A stretch of 8,038 bases of DNA from Clostridiales bacterium. Its GTDB lineage: Bacteria > Bacillota > Clostridia > Oscillospirales > Oscillospiraceae. The notes below the pieces were generated by a model, which saw nothing but the letters and a program-made list of their open reading frames with translations, made no database searches and was not told the origin of the DNA. Both the position numbers and the translations under genes were made by a program. Where the stretch lies: positions 4,762-12,799 of the forward strand of contig JAHZFC010000005.1 in assembly GCA_019421525.1 (NCBI GenBank), given 5' to 3'. Positions 1 to 5,673 of the stretch are shown here, one piece after another (the stretch's first letter is position 1; the number at the start of each line of letters is the position of its first letter).

Positions 1-69
1 CCTCACCTTCTGCTTCCGAAAAAAATAAGGACGGGACTGTTTCTCCCTCAAGAAAACAGCGATAAAAGC

Positions 70-104
70 CAGGCGGCCGGCAGCTGTATGCTGCCGGCCG
101 CCTG
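70..104 (-). terminator. Strong GC-rich hairpin, probable terminator on the minus strand
   Basis: A perfect 15-bp stem (70-84 pairing with 90-104) has a 5-nt loop. Read on the minus strand, the stem is followed after two bases by TTTTATC, a modest U-run, so it looks like an intrinsic terminator for leftward transcription from the lysR gene ending at 430. It lies about 325 nt past that stop codon, which is far. It could equally end a rightward gene lying left of the window, although the plus side has no U-run directly after the stem. Confidence 0.55.
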
Positions 105-117
105 AGACTGTCGAAAA

Positions 118-170
118 GTGTTTTCGACGATCTCTCGCCGGGGACAAAGCCCCATCCCCGGCGAAAACAG
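118..170. repeat. Repeat unit B bounded by GTGTTTTC / GAAAACAG
   Basis: The 53-bp unit starts with GTGTTTTC (118-125) and ends with GAAAACAG (163-170). These ends are inverted copies of each other at 7 of 8 positions. Inside is a perfect 10-bp stem (135-144/155-164). The left end is also half of a hairpin with stem 110-117/121-128 and loop GTG. The same ends and the same GTG-loop hairpin recur in the unit at 233-269, which argues against chance. Confidence 0.45.
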
Positions 171-232
171 CCTGCTGCAGCGCACTCTCTGTCCGTCAGA
201 GACGGTCCGTTCGCACGTTTGCGGGCTGAGAA

Positions 233-269
233 GTGTTTTCAGCCACGCACATGTCGCGGCCGAAAACAG
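233..269. repeat. Repeat unit A bounded by GTGTTTTC / GAAAACAG
   Basis: This is a second, shorter unit of 37 bp with the same ends: GTGTTTTC at 233-240 and GAAAACAG at 262-269. Its left end again sits in a GTG-loop hairpin (225-232/236-243, 8 bp with one G-U pair). The internal sequence differs from unit B. A further GAAAACAG copy at 52-59 lies at similar spacing (start-to-start distances of 111 and 99 bp), so the region may be built of degenerate modules of roughly 100-115 bp. Confidence 0.45.
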
Positions 270-429
270 ATTTGGATCTCTTCGCGCCGGATGGCGCGAA
301 CTCTGCAAGGCCCTTTTGACAAACTGAGGCGACGTATAACTGGGCGGCGCCCCCTCCTGGCGGGAGCGCGGAGGGGCGGTCTCCCGCGACATCCATGGCC
401 GCAGGCGCTGCCGCTCCAGTTCCATGAAG

Positions 430-1353
430 CTACGGTCTGTCTCCCTCCCCGCTCTGGATCAGCTGTCTGGCCAAGGCGGTCAGCAGGCGGATAGACGGAT
501 CGGTGCGGGAGCGGGGCCAGACCATGCGGACGTGGATCCCCTGAAAGACTCCGCTGGCCCGGGAGTAGAGAGGGACTGTGACCAGGTCGGCCCAGCTGGG
601 GATGGGAAATTCCAGGTCGATGATCGATACCCCATAGCCCAGCGCCACCGCATACACCCGGTCGGCGTTGGAGTCCACATACCGGGATATCCTGGGGTAG
701 AAACCGTCTTTGCCGCACAGGTCCACCAGTGTATGAACGGAGGCACCGCACTCATCTTGGCTGAGCACCACGAACTGCTCGTCCTTGAGCTGGGATACCT
801 CCAGCCGGTCGGCCGTGGCCAGAGGATGGCGGGAGGGCATCAGGATAGAGGGAGAGTTCTGGTAGACGTCCATGCCCTCCAGGCCGGGCAGGGAGAACAG
901 GTCGAATTCCTTCCCAAAGCCGACATCCAGCAGGCCCTTCTCCAGCCCTTCCCGAAGCTTGGAAAAGCCGCAGAAGGAGACGGACAGCTCCACTCTGGGA
1001 TACCTGGCCTGGAAGAGCTTGAGCAGTGGAGAGACAAAAAGAGAGGGATCTATGATGTCCAGAACGCCCACAGACAGGGCCCCGTCCAGCCCGCGGTCCA
1101 CATGGCGGGCACGGTCGATGGCCTGGGTCAGGCGGTGCTCTGCCTTTTCCATCTCTCCGCGAAGAAGGCTTCCCGCAGGCGTCAGGCCCACTGTGCGGTT
1201 GTTGCGGTAAAACAGCTTGAGTCCCAGTTCGTCCTCCAGCAGGGCGATCTGTTTGCTCAGGGTGGACTGGGCGACGAACAGACGCTTGGCCGCCTCGGTA
1301 AAGTTAAGGCAAGCCGCCGCCTCCAGAAAAAACCGGATCTGCTGCGTGGTCAT
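430..1353 (-). CDS. LysR-type transcriptional regulator, divergent from the permease-sulfatase operon
   Basis: This is a DNA-binding regulator of the LysR family, 307 aa, a typical length for the family. Residues 1-60 form the winged helix-turn-helix, opening MTTQQIRFFLEAA, with the recognition helix in about residues 18-37 (FTEAAKRLFVAQSTLSKQI). Residues about 90-300 are the periplasmic-binding-protein-like effector domain. The start at 1353 is chosen because AAAGGAGG (complement of 1363-1370) lies 9 nt upstream and the family's N-terminus begins there; an upstream in-frame ATG at 1386 would add 11 basic residues ahead of the domain and would place the ribosome binding site inside the gene. 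Its divergent position beside the permease-sulfatase operon suggests it controls that operon and itself. The inducer is unknown; an imported sulfate ester or its desulfated product is an inference. No other family fits this N-terminus. Confidence 0.93.
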   Translation of the reverse strand: MTTQQIRFFLEAAACLNFTEAAKRLFVAQSTLSKQIALLEDELGLKLFYRNNRTVGLTPAGSLLRGEMEKAEHRLTQAIDRARHVDRGLDGALSVGVLDIIDPSLFVSPLLKLFQARYPRVELSVSFCGFSKLREGLEKGLLDVGFGKEFDLFSLPGLEGMDVYQNSPSILMPSRHPLATADRLEVSQLKDEQFVVLSQDECGASVHTLVDLCGKDGFYPRISRYVDSNADRVYAVALGYGVSIIDLEFPIPSWADLVTVPLYSRASGVFQGIHVRMVWPRSRTDPSIRLLTALARQLIQSGEGDRP

Positions 1354-1388
1354 GGGCCCGCGCCTCCTTTTTGTGTGTCCTGCCAAAT

Positions 1389-1417
1389 ATTTTAGCGCAT
1401 CAAGCGGCTTTGCGCAA
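1389..1417 (-). promoter_or_regulatory. Candidate promoter of the first lysR gene
   Basis: On the minus strand, TTGCGC (1417-1412) and TAAAAT (1394-1389) stand 17 bp apart, a sigma-70-like arrangement. Transcription would start near 1382, giving a leader of about 30 nt that contains the AGGAGG site. It was assigned by eye and not tested. Confidence 0.45.
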
Positions 1418-1516
1418 CCGTTTACACAAAGAGGCGATTCTTTTTGGGAATCTTACCATTTTGCGCGCAGGGAGAGATCAGTCGATCCGACCAAGATCAA
1501 GGGAAGATCCCGGGGC

Positions 1517-1608
1517 ATTTTTAGATGCAGTCCTCCTTCCTTCTCTAAAAATAGGGGTGCAACTGCGGATATCCATTCCGATCTGTGATGATGGGATCCA
1601 TATCCATC
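1517..1608. promoter_or_regulatory. Cluster of inverted repeats, candidate LysR operator region
   Basis: A perfect 9-bp inverted repeat, ATTTTTAGA (1517-1525) and TCTAAAAAT (1544-1552), is separated by 18 nt. Downstream, GGATAT (1567-1572) pairs with ATATCC (1600-1605), CCAT (1573-1576) with ATGG (1591-1594), and ATATCCAT is directly repeated at 1569-1576 and 1600-1607, 31 bp (about three helical turns) apart. This second cluster spans about -79 to -38 of the permease promoter's expected start near 1646. LysR activators usually bind in that interval. Binding by the neighbouring regulator is inferred. Confidence 0.4.
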
Positions 1609-1611
1609 GTT

Positions 1612-1639
1612 TTGTGTGACGGACCTCTTCCGGTATAAT
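1612..1639 (+). promoter_or_regulatory. Candidate promoter of the permease-sulfatase operon
   Basis: A perfect TATAAT (1634-1639) is preceded at 16 bp by TTGTGT (1612-1617), which matches the -35 consensus only in TTG. A perfect -10 with a weak -35 fits a promoter needing an activator such as the divergent LysR protein. Transcription would start near 1646, leaving a leader of about 57 nt before the ATG at 1703. Confidence 0.6.
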
Positions 1640-1702
1640 GGGAGTGCTTTGGAGGACGCGTCCGGGCAAAAGAGAGTTTTGGATCGATTAGGAGGAATGG
1701 TA

Positions 1703-3133
1703 ATGAGCACCAAAAAATCAGGACTCTGGTATCTGCACTTCGCGATCACTGTACTGATCATGTTTTGCTTCAGCTTCATCCCAACGGTGGGTGAGATCAC
1801 CCGCTACGGGATGCAGTCTATCGGCGTACTGGTAGGCGTGATCTACGGCTTTGCCACCGTGGGCACCATGTGGGCCGCCCTGGCAGGCATCGTGGCCTTG
1901 GGCATCATCGGCGTCATGGGTCAAGTGGTGGCCAGCGCCCTTGGCACTCCCATGATCTGGGGCGTCATCTTTATCCAGATCATCATGTACGCCCTGGCCA
2001 AAGAGGGCGTCACAAAGTTCTTCGCCAACTGGATCATCTCCCGCAAGGTGGTAAAGGGCCGTCCCTGGCTCTTCTCCTTCTTCATCCTTCTGGGCGCCTT
2101 CATCGTGGCGATCGTATCCCCCTTCCCGGCGCTGCTGATCTTCTGGGACATTGTCTATGCCACCTGCGACAATTTCCACCAGCCCCACAACTGCCGCTGG
2201 TCACAGTTCATGATCCTGGGCGTGACCTTTTCCGCCGGCCTGGGCGTTGTGTCCCTGCCCATGCTGACCTCCAATGGCATCACCGTCTTTGCCAATTACC
2301 AGGCCATTGCCGGTGAGAGCATGAACGCCGTGCAGTACGTCATCGCCCTGGTACCCCTGATGCTGGCCTCGGTGGGCATCTACACCCTGCTGTGCAAGTT
2401 CGTGTTCAAGCCGGATATCACTCCCTTCAAGGCCATCGATGTGACCATCGCCGACCAGTCCGCCCTGAAACTGGGCCGCCGGCAGGTCATCGTGATGATC
2501 GCCATGCTGGCGCTGCTGCTGATCCTGTTCGCCCCCTACCTGCTGCCCGCTGAGTGGGGCCTGACCTCCTTCATGAGCAACCTGGGACTGTTCGGCGGCT
2601 GCGCTGTGGTCATCCTGGCCCTGGCTTTGATCAGGGTGGACGGCGCGCCCCTGCTGAACATCCAGGAGGCTGCCTCCAAAAACATCCAGTGGGGCACCGT
2701 GTTCATGGTGGCGCTTCTGATGCCCCTGGGCAACGCCATCAGCGGTGCCGACTCCGGCATCATGACCACCCTTACCAATGTGCTCTCCCCTGTGCTGGAG
2801 GGCAAGAGCGTGTTCATCTTCTCTCTGATCATCATCGTGATCGGCGTGATCCTCACCAACGTGTCCCAGAACCTGGTGGTCATCGGCATCCTGATGCCTA
2901 TCGTGGGCGCCATGGCTGGCGAGGGCGTGAACCTGGCTGCCATGACGGTGCTGATCGCCCTGGCCACCCACTACGCGGTGATGCTGCCCAGCGCCTCCTT
3001 TGTCACCGGCATCATGTTCAGCAATGAGAACGTGACCAATGGCTTTTTGTATAAGTACGGCGCGGTGATCTGCGTGGTCTGCGGCGTGTTTGCCGCCACG
3101 GTTGGCTACCTGTGGTGCAACCTGATCTTCTGA
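1703..3133 (+). CDS. SLC13/DASS-like anion permease, first gene of the sulfatase operon
   Basis: This 476-aa integral membrane protein has about 11-12 hydrophobic segments and the two-fold organisation of the divalent anion:Na+ symporter (DASS/SLC13, ArsB/NhaD-type) families. These import dicarboxylates, citrate, sulfate and similar anions. The places where classical members carry Ser-Asn-Thr substrate/sodium motifs read TSNGIT (residues 189-194) in the first half and TNVSQN (385-390) in the second, so the fold seems kept but the specificity is probably unusual. The ATG at 1703 is chosen because AGGAGG (1690-1695) stands 7 nt upstream; an earlier in-frame GTG at 1616 lies inside the promoter. 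The sulfatase starts 17 bp after the stop, so the two are almost certainly co-transcribed. I infer uptake of the sulfatase's organic-sulfate substrate. Assignment to a subfamily is uncertain, and sulfate efflux cannot be excluded. Confidence 0.8.
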   Translation: MSTKKSGLWYLHFAITVLIMFCFSFIPTVGEITRYGMQSIGVLVGVIYGFATVGTMWAALAGIVALGIIGVMGQVVASALGTPMIWGVIFIQIIMYALAKEGVTKFFANWIISRKVVKGRPWLFSFFILLGAFIVAIVSPFPALLIFWDIVYATCDNFHQPHNCRWSQFMILGVTFSAGLGVVSLPMLTSNGITVFANYQAIAGESMNAVQYVIALVPLMLASVGIYTLLCKFVFKPDITPFKAIDVTIADQSALKLGRRQVIVMIAMLALLLILFAPYLLPAEWGLTSFMSNLGLFGGCAVVILALALIRVDGAPLLNIQEAASKNIQWGTVFMVALLMPLGNAISGADSGIMTTLTNVLSPVLEGKSVFIFSLIIIVIGVILTNVSQNLVVIGILMPIVGAMAGEGVNLAAMTVLIALATHYAVMLPSASFVTGIMFSNENVTNGFLYKYGAVICVVCGVFAATVGYLWCNLIF

Positions 3134-3150
3134 TCGTGAAAGGAGCGGCT

Positions 3151-4665
3151 ATGAAAAATCCCAATGTGATCCTTGTCCTGATCGACGACCTGGGCTACGG
3201 CGATGTGTCCTGCTTCAACCCCCAGTCGAAGATCCCCACCCCGAACCTGGAACGTCTGGCCCAGCAGGGCCGGCGGTTCACCGACTGCCACGCCTCGTCC
3301 GCGGTATGCTCCCCCTCCCGGTACGCGCTGATGACCGGGCGGTACAACTGGCGCTCCCGCCTGAAGCGGACGGTGCTGGCCGGTACGGCCCCCCACCTCA
3401 TCGAGGACGGACGGCTGACCATCGCCGAGCTTATGCGCCGGGCGGGCTACCGCACCGCCTGCGTGGGCAAGTGGCACCTGGGGATGGACTGGCAGAAGGC
3501 CGACCCGGACACCGTGCTCAATGACGATGTGTTCAACAAGGTCTCCCCCCTGCCCGATTGGGGGCTGGACTATGATAAGCCCATCCAGAACGGGCCTAAC
3601 GCCAAGGGCTTCGACTACTTCTTCGGCCTGACGGCCTCCCTGGACCAGCCGCCCTATGTGTTCCTGGAGAACGACCTGCCCACCTGTCATCCCACCAAGA
3701 CCCTGGGGGATGACGACTGCAACCACTCCTTCCCCGACTCCATGTACAAGGGAGACCGGGGGCCGGCAGCCGCGGATTTTGAGTTCGACACCGCAGTGCC
3801 CCGCTGCGACGAGAAGGTGCTGGAGCTGGTGGAGGAGTATGCCAAGGGGGACCAGCCCTTCTTCCTCTACTACCCCTCCCTGGCCGTCCACAGCCCCCTG
3901 GCCCCCGCGCCGGAGTTCAAAGGCAAATCAGCCATCGGCGCCTATGGCGACTTCGTCATGCAGATGGACGTCTTTGTGGGCCGGCTGATGGATAAGCTGG
4001 AAGAGACGGGCATCGCGGACGACACCATCCTGATCTTCACCAGCGACAACGGCTGTTCCACCATCGCGGATATCCCCGCCCTCCAGGCCCAGGGCCATTA
4101 CCCCAGCGCCCAGTACCGGGGCGCCAAGGCGGACATCTGGGAGGGGGGCCACCGGGTGCCGTTCATCGTGCGCTGGCCCGGCCACATCCCGGCCGGCACC
4201 ACCTGCGGGCAGACCGTCTGCCTGGTGGATATGCTGGCCACCTTTGCCGAGCTCACCGGCCAGACCTATGGCGACGACGCGGGGGAGGACTCCATCTCCG
4301 ATCTGCCCCTGTGGCTGGGCAGCGATGAGCCAGTGCGGGAGTATACGGTCCACCACTCCCTGTTTGGCTGCTTCTCCATCCGCAAGGGCCCCTGGAAGCT
4401 GGAGATGTGCGCTGGCTCCGGAAGCTTCAATTTCCCGGTGGAGGGAAAGGACACCGCCGGCCTGCCCCCTGTCCAGCTGTATGATCTGGAGAAGGACGAG
4501 GGAGAGACGGTCAACGTGTGTGAGGCCCACCCGGACATCGTGGACGAGCTGCGCACGGTGCTCACCGAGTACATCGTCACCGGCCGCTCCACCCCCGGCG
4601 CGCCCCAGGAGAACTATCCCTGCGAGAACTGGCCCGGTCTGGGCTGGCTCCAGCAGGCGGACTGA
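3151..4665 (+). CDS. Type I (formylglycine-dependent) sulfatase without a signal peptide
   Basis: This 504-aa member of the arylsulfatase A/alkaline phosphatase superfamily should hydrolyse a sulfate ester to alcohol or phenol plus sulfate. Visible residues follow the family: metal ligands D12-D13 in VLIDDLGYGD, CSPSR (C53-R57) where C53 is converted to formylglycine, K107 and H109 in GKWHLG, H247, D299-N300 in FTSDNG, and K326 before the EGGHRVP strand. The Cys-type motif can be matured by FGE or by a radical-SAM anSME; neither gene is in the window. The protein starts directly with the first beta strand, with no signal peptide or lipobox, so it should stay in the cytoplasm. The ATG at 3151 follows AAAGGAG (3139-3145) by 5 nt; an earlier in-frame GTG at 3112 overlaps the permease gene and has no such site. 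The substrate (aryl, steroid, sugar or other sulfate) cannot be told from sequence. Confidence 0.93.
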   Translation: MKNPNVILVLIDDLGYGDVSCFNPQSKIPTPNLERLAQQGRRFTDCHASSAVCSPSRYALMTGRYNWRSRLKRTVLAGTAPHLIEDGRLTIAELMRRAGYRTACVGKWHLGMDWQKADPDTVLNDDVFNKVSPLPDWGLDYDKPIQNGPNAKGFDYFFGLTASLDQPPYVFLENDLPTCHPTKTLGDDDCNHSFPDSMYKGDRGPAAADFEFDTAVPRCDEKVLELVEEYAKGDQPFFLYYPSLAVHSPLAPAPEFKGKSAIGAYGDFVMQMDVFVGRLMDKLEETGIADDTILIFTSDNGCSTIADIPALQAQGHYPSAQYRGAKADIWEGGHRVPFIVRWPGHIPAGTTCGQTVCLVDMLATFAELTGQTYGDDAGEDSISDLPLWLGSDEPVREYTVHHSLFGCFSIRKGPWKLEMCAGSGSFNFPVEGKDTAGLPPVQLYDLEKDEGETVNVCEAHPDIVDELRTVLTEYIVTGRSTPGAPQENYPCENWPGLGWLQQAD

Positions 4666-4671
4666 GACGAT

Positions 4672-4703
4672 CTGCGGGACCTCCCATCCGGGAGGTCCCG
4701 CAG
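4672..4703 (+). terminator. Perfect 14-bp hairpin closing the permease-sulfatase operon
   Basis: Six bases after the sulfatase stop, 4672-4685 pairs perfectly with 4690-4703 around a 4-nt ATCC loop. No U-run follows (CCCCTTGC), so it is a non-canonical terminator or an mRNA 3'-end stabiliser. Its position between the stop codon and the next promoter supports a role as operon boundary, possibly leaky. Confidence 0.6.
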
Positions 4704-4707
4704 CCCC

Positions 4708-4737
4708 TTGCATTGGGGGACAGGACTGTGATATGAT
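4708..4737 (+). promoter_or_regulatory. Candidate extended -10 promoter of the TauE/SafE gene
   Basis: TTGCAT (4708-4713) and TATGAT (4732-4737) are 18 bp apart, and a TG at 4729-4730 sits one base before the -10, making an extended -10 element. The start would fall near 4744, about 25 nt before the ATG at 4769. It lies just behind the hairpin at 4672-4703, so the exporter may be expressed independently of, or in addition to, read-through from the sulfatase operon. Confidence 0.5.
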
Positions 4738-4768
4738 GGTGAGGATATGATCGGAGGAGGCAAGCTCT

Positions 4769-5554
4769 ATGCTGTATGTGTTATATTTTCTCATCGCCAT
4801 CGGGGCCACCACGGTGGGTTCCCTCACGGGGATGGGGGGCGGCGTCATCATCAAGCCGCTGATGGACCTGCTGGGCGGCTTTGATGTGGAGACCATCGGT
4901 GTGCTGTCCTCGGTCACTGTGTTCGCCATGTCTGTGGTATCGGTGGGCAAGCAGATGGCCCAAAAGACCAAGATCGACTTCGCCATGGCCATCCCTCTGG
5001 CCTTGGGCAGCGTGGGGGGCGGTCTGCTGGGCCAGTGGCTGCTCCAGCTGATCGTGGGCTCTGCACCCAAGAACCTGGTCACCGTGGTGCAGAACGGAGT
5101 GCTGGCGGTGCTGATCCTGGCTGTGTTCCTTTACATGCGCAACAAGAGCCACATCAGGAGCCTGTCCCTCCATGGGCTGGTGCCGTCCGTGCTGGTGGGC
5201 GTGTTTTTGGGGGTGTGCTCCTCCTTCCTGGGGATCGGCGGCGGCCCCATCAACGTGGCGCTCATCATCTACCTGTTCGGGTATGACACCAAATCTGCCA
5301 CCGTGTGCTCCATCGTCACCATCCTGTTCTCCCAGATCTCCAAGCTGAGCAGCGTGGCTCTGACCACCGGGTTTGCGGTGTATGACCTGTCCATCCTCCC
5401 GGTGATGGTGGTGGGGGCCATCGCCGGCGGCTTCATCGGGGCCAGCCTGAACAAGAAGCTCCAGGAGCAGACGGTGGACAAGGCGTTCAACGCCGTCCAG
5501 CTGTTGGTGCTGGCTCTGTCTATCGTCAACATTGCCCGGAATCTTACGGCGTGA
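4769..5554 (+). CDS. TauE/SafE-family sulfur-anion exporter
   Basis: This 261-aa membrane protein has about 8 hydrophobic segments in two homologous halves. Each half carries the family's glycine signature: LTGMGGG (residues 19-25) early in the first, and LGIGGG (154-159) followed by P160 in the second. The TauE/SafE family (PF01925) includes exporters of sulfite, sulfoacetate and related sulfur anions, though many members are uncharacterised. GGAGGAGG (4753-4760) lies 8 nt before the ATG, making the start secure. It sits 103 bp behind the sulfatase gene on the same strand, so export of the sulfate released by desulfation, or of another sulfur anion, is the natural inference. The gene has its own candidate promoter and ends before a convergent hairpin. 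The family is sure; the transported anion and direction are not. Confidence 0.9.
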   Translation: MLYVLYFLIAIGATTVGSLTGMGGGVIIKPLMDLLGGFDVETIGVLSSVTVFAMSVVSVGKQMAQKTKIDFAMAIPLALGSVGGGLLGQWLLQLIVGSAPKNLVTVVQNGVLAVLILAVFLYMRNKSHIRSLSLHGLVPSVLVGVFLGVCSSFLGIGGGPINVALIIYLFGYDTKSATVCSIVTILFSQISKLSSVALTTGFAVYDLSILPVMVVGAIAGGFIGASLNKKLQEQTVDKAFNAVQLLVLALSIVNIARNLTA

Positions 5555-5611
5555 GATGAGGATATACCAGACTGGCGGACCTCTTTGGGGATACAGAGTG
5601 GATATCACGAA

Positions 5612-5650
5612 GGAACGGCCGGCGTCCGCATCGCGGACGCCGGCCGTTCC
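5612..5650. terminator. Perfect 18-bp hairpin between convergent genes, probable bidirectional terminator
   Basis: Positions 5612-5629 pair perfectly with 5633-5650 around a 3-nt loop. It lies 57 bp after the TauE/SafE stop and 23 bp past the end of the convergent lysR gene, so it can serve both. Neither side has a clear U-run; the minus side reads TTCGTG. I see nothing else in the 5555-5673 gap. Confidence 0.7.
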
Positions 5651-5673
5651 CCATATGGACTTTGGGATAGAAC

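Larger units (their letters stand above)
1..429. other. Non-coding, hairpin-rich region downstream of the first lysR gene
   Basis: I find no believable gene here. Short open frames on both strands give proteins rich in Arg, Pro and Ser, with no family resemblance and no good ribosome binding site. The stretch is instead packed with inverted repeats: 37-44/51-59 (one bulge), 70-84/90-104, 110-117/121-128, 135-144/155-164, 193-197/201-205, 225-232/236-243, 281-288/293-300, 351-357/370-376 and 360-366/381-387. The last two stems compete for neighbouring sequence and cannot form together. The region may be the long 3' untranslated end of the LysR transcript, an intergenic repeat cluster, or a structured RNA. 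The sequence alone does not decide. Confidence 0.6.

Noticed and set aside
110..300. CRISPR array or tRNA in the hairpin-rich left region
   Set aside because: The repeats are short, unequally spaced and not identical over 20 bases or more, and no cloverleaf with a T-arm signature is visible.
48..425. Minus-strand 125-codon frame and other short frames in the left region
   Set aside because: They cross several perfect hairpins, have no plausible ribosome binding site, and show low-complexity Arg/Pro/Ser composition.
424..1395. Long plus-strand open frame of 323 codons opposite the first lysR gene
   Set aside because: It is antisense to a clear LysR protein, its translation is Gly/Gln/His-rich with no family resemblance, and it lacks a ribosome binding site. 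GC-rich genes often leave such open antisense frames.
1616..1702. N-terminal extension of the first permease from the GTG at 1616
   Set aside because: It would start translation upstream of the TATAAT box at 1634-1639, and a strong AGGAGG is correctly spaced before the ATG at 1703.
3928..5082. Minus-strand open frame of 384 codons opposite the sulfatase end and the exporter start
   Set aside because: It spans the hairpin and promoter between two well-supported genes, has no recognisable domain, and reads as a shadow of GC-rich codon use.
1620..5585. CGGACCTCTT present at both 1620-1629 and 5576-5585, considered as flanking direct repeats of a mobile element
   Set aside because: A 10-base match is expected several times by chance in 8 kb; there is no transposase and no longer homology around the copies.
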